Source: Asticcacaulis sp. MM231
GTDB taxonomy: Bacteria > Pseudomonadota > Alphaproteobacteria > Caulobacterales > Caulobacteraceae
Assembly (NCBI RefSeq): GCF_964186625.1
Contig: NZ_OZ075108.1
Coordinates: 2,989,001 to 3,053,000, forward strand
Length of the DNA: 64,000 bases
Direction: 5' to 3'
Positions 43,407-51,496 of the stretch are shown here, piece by piece. Under the pieces are notes generated by a model. The model saw only the letters and a list, made by a program, of their open reading frames with translations. It searched no databases and was not told where the DNA came from. The position numbers were made by a program, and so were the translations under genes. How positions within the stretch are numbered: the first letter of the stretch is position 1; the number at the start of each line of letters is the position of its first letter.

Positions 43407-44453
43407 TTGACGACGCCTGATCCACAAAAAATCCAGAAAGCCCGTGAAGTCTTCTTCGCGCACAAAGGCTTGCCGGTTGATCAGATCGGCCATTCCATCC
43501 TGCGCTCGTGGATACGCTGCGCCGATATGGGGCTTGATGAGCGCAGCCTGCCGCGCGTCGATGCCCCTACCGCTTCGGAAATCCGCCTGTTGCACGAGAA
43601 GCACGAGGCCCTGCGCCGCATCTCGCGTCCGGAACTCGATGCGCTCTATACCGAAGCGCGCGAAATCTCCGGCATCGTTATCCTGACCAACGCCAAGGGC
43701 GAGATCCTGGACGCCGTCGGTGACGCCGGTTTCGCCGATAAGGCCGCCCAGGTGGCCTTGCGCCCCGGCATATTGTGGAGCGAGGACGGCACGGGCACCA
43801 ACGCCATCGGCACCGCCATCGCCGAGCGCCGTGCCGTGGTGGTCAATGGCGGCGAACACTATTTCCAGAGCCATCAGGTGCTGACCTGCGCGGCCACGCC
43901 GATCATCGATCCGCGCGGCGCTGTCATCGGCGTGCTCGATATTTCCGCGCCGGCCACGCAGCAAAACGGCCAGGTCATCGGTCTGGTCCGCATGGCGGTC
44001 GAGCAGATCGAACACCGCCTGTTCCGCGGCGGCTTTGACGGCTGCCAGACCCTGCGTTTCCAGACCGACCCCAACCTGCTCGGCGTCGCCCGCGAAGGAA
44101 TACTGGTGGTGAAGGACGGCGTGATCGTGGCCGCCAACCGGCGCGGCCTGTCGCTGATCGGCCGCACCTGGGACGGGCTTGACCATATGCACGTCGAGGA
44201 GATCTTCGATACCTCCGCCGCGCACCTGGCTTCGGGCCGGCTGAAAGCGCAGGACGGCCGCGAGTTCTTCGCCCAGTTCGATGGCGAGGCCACGGGGACA
44301 TCCCAGCCGGTCGTGCCGCAGCAAAGCCTCGAAGATATCGAACTGTCGAGCATCCGGCAGGCTCTGGCGGCGCACGGCGGCAATGTCAGCGCCGCCGCCC
44401 GCCATCTGGGCATCCACCGCAGCACGATCTATCGTCGCATCCAGGACATGTAG
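43407..44453 (+). CDS. AcoR-like regulator with GAF and Fis HTH domains, no AAA+ domain
   Basis: 348 residues from TTG 43407, with CAGGGA six bases upstream. N-terminal AcoR-type region (HSILRSWIRCADMGLD) and GAF domain (LSSED..GTGTNAIGTAIAERRAVVVNGGEHYFQSHQVLTCAATPI), then a PAS-like segment (LLGVAREGILVVKDGVIVAANRRG), then a C-terminal Fis helix-turn-helix (IRQALAAHGGNVSAAARHLGIHRSTIYRRIQDM). The central sigma-54 AAA+ ATPase domain of normal AcoR is absent, so it cannot remodel sigma-54 polymerase and probably acts as a simple activator or repressor. It likely controls the divergent aldehyde dehydrogenase. Confidence 0.85.
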   Translation: MTTPDPQKIQKAREVFFAHKGLPVDQIGHSILRSWIRCADMGLDERSLPRVDAPTASEIRLLHEKHEALRRISRPELDALYTEAREISGIVILTNAKGEILDAVGDAGFADKAAQVALRPGILWSEDGTGTNAIGTAIAERRAVVVNGGEHYFQSHQVLTCAATPIIDPRGAVIGVLDISAPATQQNGQVIGLVRMAVEQIEHRLFRGGFDGCQTLRFQTDPNLLGVAREGILVVKDGVIVAANRRGLSLIGRTWDGLDHMHVEEIFDTSAAHLASGRLKAQDGREFFAQFDGEATGTSQPVVPQQSLEDIELSSIRQALAAHGGNVSAAARHLGIHRSTIYRRIQDM

Positions 44454-44687
44454 GCCCTGCCGCGCACGACTTGAGCGCATAAAATGTCGCCTTTACGGTT
44501 ACATCTCGTTCATGAACCCCTTTTAATTTGATTTAAAAGCAACCTTCCTTCACTTTAGCGTCAAGTTCGGTCGCTATAGACCGATGTTTTCCGGCTTTTG
44601 GCTCACCCTAAAGCTCTGCTCTGGCGCACTTTTCCTTAAACGCGACATCGAGTGAGGCCCGTGCCGAAAGTCCTTTGGAGGCCCAGT

Positions 44688-45759
44688 ATGCGTAACGATG
44701 TTCTCAAACTCTCCCTGGGCGCGGTCGGCGTCCTCGCCCTGTTGACGGCCGGTACGGCCTCGGCGCAGGGCGCCGCCAACAACGACGGCCCTCAGATCGA
44801 ACTGCGCGACATGGTGGCCCGTGTCGTTATCACGCCCGAAGACCGCAGCGACGTCGATATCCGCGTGCGCTACGGTAAGGTCAAGGTGCCGACCCTGATG
44901 GTGTCGCAACGCGGCAATGTCACCGTGCTCAATGGCCACCTCAGCAATCCGGCACGCGGCACCGGCTTCAATTTCCGCATCAATATACACGACGACGATG
45001 ACGTGTCGGTCAACGGCGGCAAGGTGCATATTTCCGGCATCGGCATGGTCGATGTGTCGGATCTGCCACTGGTCTTCGTTCGCGTCCCCAACAAGGCCGT
45101 GGTCAAGGATTTCGGCCTATAGCTTCGGCCGCATAGGCCCCAGCAAATCGCTGGACTTCATCATGAACGGCAGCGGCGAATGGGCCATTGATCCCGTCGG
45201 CGGCCAGCTCAGCATCATCAACAGCGGTTCGGGTACCATCAATGTCTCCACCGCCGGCGACAGCATCGTCGACAATATGGGCTCCGGCGACATCAATCTC
45301 GGCACGGTGCGCAATCTCAAGGCCGTGCTGACCGGCTCCGGCAATTTCAACGTCAGCCAGAGCGCCAATACCCTGCTGCAAAATCAGGGCTCAGGCGACG
45401 TCACGCTCAGCCGCACCGGCGCCATCAAGGTTCAGCTCAATGCGTCCGGCGATTTGTCGCTTGGCAATGTCATGGGCGGGCTGACGGTGATCAATAACGG
45501 CTCTAGCGATATCAATGTCGGCCGCGTGGCCGGTCCCGTCACGCTCAATCTGTCGGGCTCCGGCGATGTCTCGATCTCGGAAGGCCAGGTCTCCGACTTC
45601 ATGCTCAAGGGCTCCGGTTCGGGGGATGTCTCCTACGGCGGCATCACCAACACGGTCAACGTCGATTCCAACGGTTCGGGCGATGTCAGCATCGCCAAGG
45701 CCACCGGCGCCGTCGTCACCAAGGTGGTCGGTTCCGGTGAAATGCATATCGGGCATTAG
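44688..45759 (+). pseudogene. exported beta-solenoid (GIN-domain-like) protein, one-base frameshift
   Basis: Starts at ATG 44688 (GGAGG 9 bases upstream) with a signal peptide ending ASA. The first frame stops at 45122; the second frame, from about 45110 onward, continues without loss. One extra base near 45117 (GGCCTATAGC) explains this: the span is 1072 bases, one more than a multiple of three, and removal gives about 356 residues. The second part is a run of GSG(D/T/N) repeats typical of DUF2807 head domains (SGSGTINVS, MGSGDINLG, TGSGNFNVS, QGSGDVTLS, SGSGDVSIS, NGSGDVSIA). Its TAG stop is at 45757-45759, directly against the IS, whose 4-bp duplication TTAG includes it. Surface or adhesion role is a family-based guess. 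Confidence 0.8.
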
Positions 45760-47034
45760 CAGTCTGCTGAAAAAGGCTTTGCCTTTGGCCTTTCCGCATT
45801 TTTGCGTAAGTCTCTTGGTCTTTTATGGGTCTTCATTCGTTGTTGTTTTTGTTGCTTTCCTAAATTTAGACGGACCTCTCCTATGCGGTTAGCAACTTGG
45901 GTATCCGGATGAGGTTGTAGGCTATGAGATTGAGCAGAAAATCTCCAGCTACAGCTTCAAGGCCGCGATGCTTTGTCTTACGCATCGTGCCGTGCTGCTT
46001 GCCCCAACCGAAGATGCACTCGATCATCTTTCGCCGGGTCTGTGACATTGCGTAGCCATCGCTGGCGGCCGTTTCATCGTCGATGATGGTCGTTCTGGTC
46101 TTGCCGGTTTTAGTCGTGGCGTTATTACGGGCGACATGCGGCTCCACGCCAAGATTGCGTAAGGCTTCGCCATGTGCAGCGACATCATAAGCCTTGTCTT
46201 CGCCTACGGTCGCCGGCTTGCCGGTGTGCTTGACCCTAACCGCCAGCATGGCTTCGGATGCCTCGCGCTCGGCCGTGCCGGTGGCTTGGGTGACAACGCT
46301 ACCAACCGCCAGTCCGTTGCGGTTCTCCATCAGCGCGTGGCCCATGTAGCACAGCTTCGCTTCACGGCCCTGAGCCTTGCGGTACAAGCGGCTGTCGCCA
46401 TCGGTCGTCGAGACGTGGGTGTCATTGCCGCGTTTCTGATTATGGAAGTCAGACCCGTCCGTATCGTCCGGCCCGTCCTTCGGCTTGAAGCTCTTGAACG
46501 AAGCCCAGGCTTCAATCAGCGTGCCATCGACTGAGAAATGCTCGTCCGAGAGTAAGGGCGTAACCTTTGGGTGGCACAGCAAGGCCGTCATGAACTTCGT
46601 AAAAACATCACCCTTCTGCAGGCGCTCACGGTTCTTGGTGAATGTCGTCGCCACCCACACAGCCGCGTCGGGTGACAAGCCCACGAACCATCGAAACAGA
46701 AGGTTGTAATCCAACTGCTCCATCAACTGGCGTTCCGAGCGGACGCCGTAGAACACCTGCAGAAGCAAGGCGCTCAGTAACTGTTCCGGTGGAATGGAAG
46801 GGCGCCCTTCCTCCGAATACATCGCCGAAAAGTCCGCGTTCAGGTCGACCAGAACCGAGCGAACCAACTCACGAACCTTGCGAAGAGGATGCGTATCCGG
46901 AACGCGTTCTTCCAACGATATGTACGAAAATAATCCGCCCTGATCCCGAAACTCGCCACGCATTGGTTGCTCCTTCTCGCTCAAGAAGGGAATCACGGCA
47001 AAATCAAAATGACCAGAGGTTTTTCAGCAGACTG
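45760..47034 (-). mobile_element. IS5-family insertion sequence, copy 2 (1275 bp, inverted)
   Basis: Same length, ends and encoded protein as the copy at 11730-13004, in the opposite orientation. Target duplication TTAG at 45756-45759 and 47035-47038. It entered exactly behind the stop of the GIN-type gene, so that gene's own stop was kept. Confidence 0.95.
45881..46963 (-). CDS. IS5-family transposase (copy 2)
   Basis: 360 residues, identical to the protein of copy 1 at 11801-12883, with the same start, ribosome site and DDE blocks. See copy 1 for the motifs. Confidence 0.92.
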   Translation of the reverse strand: MRGEFRDQGGLFSYISLEERVPDTHPLRKVRELVRSVLVDLNADFSAMYSEEGRPSIPPEQLLSALLLQVFYGVRSERQLMEQLDYNLLFRWFVGLSPDAAVWVATTFTKNRERLQKGDVFTKFMTALLCHPKVTPLLSDEHFSVDGTLIEAWASFKSFKPKDGPDDTDGSDFHNQKRGNDTHVSTTDGDSRLYRKAQGREAKLCYMGHALMENRNGLAVGSVVTQATGTAEREASEAMLAVRVKHTGKPATVGEDKAYDVAAHGEALRNLGVEPHVARNNATTKTGKTRTTIIDDETAASDGYAMSQTRRKMIECIFGWGKQHGTMRKTKHRGLEAVAGDFLLNLIAYNLIRIPKLLTA

Positions 47035-47363
47035 TTAGGTCGCCTTAAATCTATCCTCCATGCCTGACGCCACGCTTCCATAGCGCTCCGGTCTGTCGGC
47101 AGCCTGTTATCCCCGCTGTTTAGGCGAGGTATAAGGCGTGGGCATGCCCCACCTCCTCACCCCGTCCCACATCCCGCTCCCTGACCGCCAGCGCCTGCGG
47201 CAGCGCGCCGCGCAGCTTATCGCCGCCTTTGAGGCGACGTCACCGCAAACCGTCACCGAGATCACCCGCGCCGCCCGCGCCCTGATCGTGCTCGACCGCA
47301 TGCTGACCCAGTTATGGGCGGAACCGGGCGACACACCCGTTCGTCGCGCGAAGACCATAGCTA

Positions 47364-48498
47364 GTGTTGCGGAATCAACGGATGGATTCCCTTGATCTTG
47401 CAAATATGCGAGTTTGTGTCGATGGACATGGACAAAAGGCTGTTGCTGTCGCCTGAGGCTCGGGTGCGGTTGGAAGGTTGGGTGGCGGACCGGAACACGC
47501 CGCAGAAGCTTGTTTGGCGTGCGCGGATCGTGCTGATGTGGGCGGACGCGGCGAGTTTGGCGTCGATTGTGCGGACGCTGGGCAAGACCAAGAAGACGGC
47601 CTACCGCTGGCGCGATCGTTATCTTGAGCAGGGTGTCGATGGGCTTGGGCGCGACGCGACCCGGCCTGGCCGTAAGACGCCGTTGAGCGCCGAAGTCATT
47701 GCGCGTGTGGTCGAGATGACGCTGCGACAGAAGCCACCGGCTGCCACGCAATGGAGCGCGCGCACGCTTGCCAAGGCGGTGGGTCTGAGCCACACCAGCG
47801 TACAGCGCATTTGGAGCGCGCATGGGCTCAAGCCCCATTTGACCAAGACGTTCAAACTGTCGAACGACAAGCAGTTCGTCGAGAAGGTGACGGACGTCGT
47901 CGGTCTCTATCTTGATCCGCCGGACCGGGCACTGGTGTTCTCGGTCGATGAGAAGTCACAGATCCAGGCGCTGGACCGCACCCAACCGGGCCTGCCAATG
48001 AAGAAGGGGCGGGCGGGAACGATGACCCACGACTATAAGCGGCATGGCACGACGACACTGTTCGCCGCCCTCGATGTCGCCACCGGCAGGGTGATCGGCG
48101 AATGCATGAAACGTCATCGGCACCAGGAATGGCTCAAATTCCTTCGACTCATCGACCGCAGCACGCCCAAGGGCTTCGACCTGCACCTGATCGCCGACAA
48201 CTATGCCACCCATAAGCATCCGGCGGTCAAAGCATGGCTGGCCAAACATCCTCGCTTCCACATGCATTTCACCCCCACTTCGGCGTCCTGGCTCAATCAG
48301 GTCGAACGCTTTTTCGGCTTGATAACAGGCGATCGCATCCGCTGCGGCGTGTTCAAGAGTGTCGCCGAACTCGAAGGCGCAATTCAAGACTATCTCGATC
48401 ATCACAACGCCGATCCAAAGCCCTTCGTTTGGACCAAATCCGCTACAGACATTCTTGAAAAGGTCGCCAGGGGGCGACAGGCGTTAGAGTCACAACAC
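47364..48498 (+). mobile_element. IS630-family insertion sequence
   Basis: Ends GTGTTG at the left and CAACAC at the right, flanked by TA on both sides (47362-47363 and 48499-48500), the expected IS630/Tc1-like target duplication. It carries one transposase. The transposase stop TAG is completed by the flanking TA and the next base, so the gene ends outside the element proper. Confidence 0.85.
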
Positions 48499-48501
48499 TA
48501 G
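47422..48501 (+). CDS. IS630-family transposase
   Basis: 359 residues from ATG 47422; the frame opens at TTG 47392. N-terminal helix-turn-helix (SLASIVRTLGKTKKTAYRWRDRYLEQGVDGL) with a second winged part (TLAKAVGLSHTSVQRIWSAHGLKPH), then the DDE domain: VFSVDEKSQIQALDR (first D), HLIADNYATHKHPAVKAWL (second D) and SASWLNQVERFFGLI (Glu). All three acidic residues are present, so it is potentially active. Confidence 0.9.
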   Translation: MDMDKRLLLSPEARVRLEGWVADRNTPQKLVWRARIVLMWADAASLASIVRTLGKTKKTAYRWRDRYLEQGVDGLGRDATRPGRKTPLSAEVIARVVEMTLRQKPPAATQWSARTLAKAVGLSHTSVQRIWSAHGLKPHLTKTFKLSNDKQFVEKVTDVVGLYLDPPDRALVFSVDEKSQIQALDRTQPGLPMKKGRAGTMTHDYKRHGTTTLFAALDVATGRVIGECMKRHRHQEWLKFLRLIDRSTPKGFDLHLIADNYATHKHPAVKAWLAKHPRFHMHFTPTSASWLNQVERFFGLITGDRIRCGVFKSVAELEGAIQDYLDHHNADPKPFVWTKSATDILEKVARGRQALESQH

Positions 48502-48871
48502 CGCGCCCGCCAAAGACGAACAGACACCCGACGAAAAGACACCGGCCGAAGATACCCGGAGCCAAGATACCGGTAGCGAAGAGACAGGCAGCGCACCACC
48601 GCCTCTTAACCGTCAGCAGCGCCGCGCCTTGGCCGCACGCACACGCATTACGCCCCAGGCAACGCCGTCAAGCGTTCGCTGTGAGAGCGGATAACGGGGC
48701 GTTTTCCCCCCTGCGACAGCCTGCCGCACACATTTCATCCGAAACTATCGCCGGATTTCAGGAAAATTTCCGAACTTTCGCCACCACACGCTTAAGTCTT
48801 GTTGCGCCGCACAACAATCCGGCAACATTAACGTTTTGTAATTTTAAGTATTTGATTTTAAACACTTATTG

Positions 48872-48900
48872 CAAATGATTCATGACATCCAATTCATTTG
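48872..48900. promoter_or_regulatory. inverted repeat upstream of the tiny-gene array (Fur-like)
   Basis: CAAATGA at 48872-48878 and TCATTTG at 48894-48900, 15 bases apart, in an AT-rich stretch. The left part GCAAATGATTCATGACATC resembles a Fur-box loosely (about 11 of 19 positions against the E. coli consensus). Immediately downstream TTGAAC, 17 bases, then CATATG could be a promoter. Regulatory role is a guess; the rest of the 268-base gap 48695-48962 has nothing else. Confidence 0.35.
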
Positions 48901-48962
48901 AACTCTGCACGTTGAAGGCGCATATGGGGGTCATCGCAACACACACCAAGGAGATATCCACC

Positions 48963-49046
48963 ATGACCACCCAAGTTTACACCGCCTCCGCCCTCGCCGC
49001 CGGCACGCTCTTCATGATCGTCGCGCTCCTCAGCCTCGGCCTCTAA
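48963..49046 (+). CDS. tiny membrane protein 1 of 3 (27 residues)
   Basis: 27 residues beginning MTTQVYTASALAAG, then TLFMIVALLSLGL. Strong ribosome site AAGGAG nine bases before ATG. One hydrophobic helix with no charged residue at all. It shares the pattern [ST]ALAA-x-T-x-FM-x(2)ALLSLGL with the two following frames, which marks a duplicated family. It probably sits in the inner membrane as a single helix or an oligomer, or as a small regulator of a larger membrane protein. No family known to me. Too short for usual gene callers. Confidence 0.7.
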   Translation: MTTQVYTASALAAGTLFMIVALLSLGL

Positions 49047-49072
49047 CTCAACCACAAAAAAGGAACATAGCC

Positions 49073-49165
49073 ATGACCCATTCCATCGCCCCTATCGCCA
49101 CCGTAACCGCCCTCGCCGCTCTGACCCTGTTCATGCTGGCCTCGCTGTTCACTGTCGGCCTGTAA
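49073..49165 (+). CDS. tiny membrane protein 2 of 3 (30 residues)
   Basis: 30 residues beginning MTHSIAPIATVTALAA, then LTLFMLASLFTVGL. Ribosome site AAAAAGGAAC eight bases before the ATG. It begins 26 bases after the stop of the first copy. Same core as the other two: TALAA-L-TLFM-LASLF-VGL. One histidine, otherwise uncharged. The three genes differ mainly in the first ten residues, suggesting separate targets or partners. Confidence 0.7.
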   Translation: MTHSIAPIATVTALAALTLFMLASLFTVGL

Positions 49166-49199
49166 GCCGCAACACCCTCATTCCACAAGGTCCACGACT

Positions 49200-49286
49200 A
49201 TGACTTTCTCGATCTCCACCGTTTCGGCCCTGGCCGCCTTCACCGCCTTTATGGCCTTCGCCCTGCTGAGCCTCGGCCACCTCTAG
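49200..49286 (+). CDS. tiny membrane protein 3 of 3 (28 residues)
   Basis: 28 residues beginning MTFSISTVSALAAF, then TAFMAFALLSLGHL. A ribosome site AAGG precedes the ATG, and 34 bases separate it from the second gene. It shares SALAA-F-TAFM-FALLSLG with the first copy. The terminator at 49314 follows, so the three are one operon. Conservation of the core in all three frames, against variable third positions, argues that they are real genes. Confidence 0.7.
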   Translation: MTFSISTVSALAAFTAFMAFALLSLGHL

Positions 49287-49313
49287 GCACCTTCTTTATC
49301 TACGCATAAAATA

Positions 49314-49346
49314 AGGCGCGGAGAGCCAGCTCCCGCGCCTATTTCT
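49314..49346 (+). terminator. intrinsic terminator of the tiny-gene operon
   Basis: Arms AGGCGCGG and CCGCGCCT around AGAGCCAGCTC, with TATTTCTTT after. It lies 28 bases behind the third tiny gene. Confidence 0.8.
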
Positions 49347-49413
49347 TTGCCTTAACGCAACCTTGAGTTTTTTGGGATAGGGTTTCAGACCAGATCCCCC
49401 GGAGTATGCGTTC

Positions 49414-50196
49414 ATGAACCCCAAACTGTCCTGTCAGGGATGCCGTGACGGCGCCAACCTCCCCTTCGCCTTCACCATGGCTTTCCAGCCGATCCTTGAC
49501 ACCAGCGAAGGCCGTATGTGGGGGTATGAAGCGCTGGTGCGCGGGCCGGAAGGGCAAGGCGCCGGCACGGTGCTGGATCAGGTCACGCCGGAGATGAGGT
49601 ACAGGTTCGATCAGGCGTGCCGTGTGCGCGCCATCGAACTGTTCGGTCAGCTCTCCCCGCATGACGACTCGCGCCTGTCGATCAATTTCCTGCCCAATGC
49701 CGTCTATGAACCGGCGGCCTGTATCCGCGCCTCCTTAAGCGCCGCCGCCCGCGTCGGGCTCAACCCCAAGCGCCTGATGTTCGAATTTACCGAGCAGGAG
49801 CATTTTACCGACACGGCCCATATCTCGAACATCGTCGCCGAATACAAACGCCAGGGTTTCATGACGGCGCTTGATGATTTTGGCTCCGGCTATGCCGGCC
49901 TGAACCTTCTGGCCAATCTCCAGACCGACCTGATCAAGATCGACATGGACCTGATCCGCGATATCCATACCGACTGCGTGCGTCAGGCGATCGTGGCCGG
50001 CATCATGTCGATCGCTCGGGCGCTCGATATTCAGGTCATCGCCGAAGGGATCGAATCCGAGGCCGAACTGACCACCTTGCGCGCCGCCGGTATATCGCTG
50101 TTTCAGGGCTATTATTTCGCCAGACCACAGGTCGAGGCCTTACCGACGGTCGCGGGCTTTGCGATCCGCCCTGCCACACAAGTCCTGCGCGCTTAA
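49414..50196 (+). CDS. EAL-domain cyclic-di-GMP phosphodiesterase
   Basis: Standalone EAL domain, 260 residues. Metal and catalytic residues are present: YEALVRG (EAL), INFLPNAV (Asn), FEFTEQEH (Glu), ALDDFGSGYAGL (DDFG), LIKIDMDLIR (Lys), VIAEGIESEAEL (Glu) and FQGYYFARP (Gln). It should therefore be able to cut c-di-GMP. There is no GGDEF or membrane segment; the only extra is a short N-terminal CQGCRDG with two cysteines that might bind metal or sense redox. The gene starts at ATG 49414. It would lower c-di-GMP and promote motility or dispersal. Its last bases overlap the convergent dioxygenase gene. Confidence 0.92.
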   Translation: MNPKLSCQGCRDGANLPFAFTMAFQPILDTSEGRMWGYEALVRGPEGQGAGTVLDQVTPEMRYRFDQACRVRAIELFGQLSPHDDSRLSINFLPNAVYEPAACIRASLSAAARVGLNPKRLMFEFTEQEHFTDTAHISNIVAEYKRQGFMTALDDFGSGYAGLNLLANLQTDLIKIDMDLIRDIHTDCVRQAIVAGIMSIARALDIQVIAEGIESEAELTTLRAAGISLFQGYYFARPQVEALPTVAGFAIRPATQVLRA

Positions 50197-50873
50197 TCCA
50201 GTCCGCGCCATTCAAGGTTGCCCGGCAAATCCTCTGCCGCGTAATCGACCTGTAGCACCCGCCGTCGACCCGCCTTTTGCGCGCGCTCCGAGGCATGCAG
50301 GATCAGGGTGGAATAGGCCCATATATCACCGGCCTCGGCCAGACAGGAAAGTATAGGATGTGCCTCGGCTACCCGAGCCGCCCGATCCGCCGCGACAAAC
50401 CCCAGCACGTGCGATCCCAAGGCGACTTTCAGCGGCGCGTTATCGGCAGGGCAGTCGTCAAGATGCACGCGCAGGGTCACCATACCGGCCAACAACGATA
50501 CGGGCGGAGCGACATGACAGATGCCGTCCTTGGTTGACCAAGGCCCAAAACCGTCAGTCTCTATGCGTTCGCGCAGGGCAATGGTGCGATCCTGATGCCA
50601 GGCCACGCTCCAATTCGCTTCCACCGTCTTATCGAGGACCGCGACGCGCACCGGTTTGGCCTGCATGCCTATAAGGCCTGCAGCGATCCTGCCGATCCGA
50701 CCCTCTGCATCAACCAGGCCATCCCATTCCATGCCTACCAGACGCTTGCCAGGACGTCCCGAAATCAGGGCTTCCATTCGCCCGGCCAAGTCCTGAACCT
50801 CTTCCGGTGCCAATATCGCAGGATAGAGGGCCGCGCCGCCAGCTGAAAAAACGACATTCTCTCCGTCTGTCAC
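50193..50873 (-). CDS. phytanoyl-CoA dioxygenase (PhyH) family protein
   Basis: Non-heme Fe(II)/2-oxoglutarate dioxygenase-type protein of 226 residues. The metal triad is AWHQDRTI (His and Asp) and STLILHASERA (distal His), and the C-terminal RRRVLQVDYA supplies the Arg for 2-oxoglutarate. The double-stranded beta-helix core is complete. The substrate is unknown; bacterial members hydroxylate lipids, amino acids or small metabolites. GTG start at 50873 overlaps the stop of the upstream exported protein (GTGA), so the two genes are translationally coupled. Confidence 0.85.
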   Translation of the reverse strand: MTDGENVVFSAGGAALYPAILAPEEVQDLAGRMEALISGRPGKRLVGMEWDGLVDAEGRIGRIAAGLIGMQAKPVRVAVLDKTVEANWSVAWHQDRTIALRERIETDGFGPWSTKDGICHVAPPVSLLAGMVTLRVHLDDCPADNAPLKVALGSHVLGFVAADRAARVAEAHPILSCLAEAGDIWAYSTLILHASERAQKAGRRRVLQVDYAAEDLPGNLEWRGLD

Positions 50874-51403
50874 TCCATATCAATCCCGTAGCTGCACCCC
50901 GCCAGGGTCTTGCCGGGATGGGAGTCGACATTGGAAACATTCAGGCTAATCTTGGTCTTCCACTTGAAGTCGCCTTCGCTCTCCTCGGTTTCCGAGATGA
51001 TGCGCTCGCCCATGAACTTAGCCTCGGTCACATAGGCGGGCTTGATCTCCAGCGCCTTGGCCACCGCCGCCGCATCGGGCGTATCCAGCACCGCCATAGG
51101 CCCTGAATTGGTGAAGACGACGATCTGCGTCGTGTACCCAAACACCTCGATCGGTGCGTCCAGCTCATATTGGCTCACGAACGGATTGCCGGACTCGACC
51201 ATGGTCATGCCAAGCGGATGCTCCGGCGCCTCGTCGGAATTCATCCAGAAGGCCACGCCGTTATAGGTGGGCACATCGGCCTTGCATTCGATCAGGTCGG
51301 CGATACGGACCGTCGACGGGTCGAAATCGTCTTCGTCCTGCCCAAAGGCGGGGCTGGCCAAAGCGGTGGTTATGGCGAACAGCAGTATCCGTCGTTTCAT
51401 CAT
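50870..51403 (-). CDS. exported hypothetical protein
   Basis: 177 residues with an N-terminal signal (MKRRILLFAITTALASPAFG). The mature protein is acidic at first (QDEDDFDPSTVRIADLIECKADVPTYNGVAFWM) and mostly beta. It has cysteines in LIECKAD and LAGCSYGID near the two ends, which may form a disulphide. No named family is recognised. It is coupled to the PhyH-type gene by a 4-base overlap; a functional link is possible but unproven. ATG start, with a second ATG one codon in. Confidence 0.65.
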   Translation of the reverse strand: MMKRRILLFAITTALASPAFGQDEDDFDPSTVRIADLIECKADVPTYNGVAFWMNSDEAPEHPLGMTMVESGNPFVSQYELDAPIEVFGYTTQIVVFTNSGPMAVLDTPDAAAVAKALEIKPAYVTEAKFMGERIISETEESEGDFKWKTKISLNVSNVDSHPGKTLAGCSYGIDME

Positions 51404-51440
51404 TATCTCTCATTTGCCCGGACCTCGCCCATAAGGCACG

Positions 51441-51472
51441 AAAAAGGCGCAGGTGACCAGCCCCTGCGCCTC
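51441..51472 (-). terminator. intrinsic terminator of the fumarase gene
   Basis: On the minus strand AGGCGCAGG and CCTGCGCCT form a stem around a 9-base loop, followed by TTTTTCG. About 25 bases beyond the fumC stop. Confidence 0.8.
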
Positions 51473-51496
51473 TATCATTCGGTAGAATAAGCCAGA

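Larger units (their letters stand above)
47138..48694 (+). pseudogene. small unknown gene split by an IS630 element
   Basis: Joining 47138-47363 to 48501-48694 gives one frame of 140 codons. The start is GTG 47138 or ATG 47144. The first part (residues 1-75: PLPDRQRLRQRAAQLIAAFEATSPQTVTEITRAARALIVLDRMLTQLW) is helical; the rest is a Thr/Glu/Asp/Pro-rich tail with ending LNRQQRRALAARTRI. The helical part resembles unnamed small proteins of Caulobacterales, which I cannot name further. The insertion is at a TA with TA duplicated, as for IS630, and removal restores the frame exactly. Confidence 0.75.

Noticed and set aside
45250..45760. GSGD repeats as a possible DNA tandem repeat or CRISPR-like array
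   Set aside because: The repetition is at protein level with divergent codons and no spacers; it is a beta-solenoid coding region.
11730..47034. 33-kb composite transposon bounded by the two IS5 copies
   Set aside because: Each IS has its own matched target duplication, so they inserted independently.
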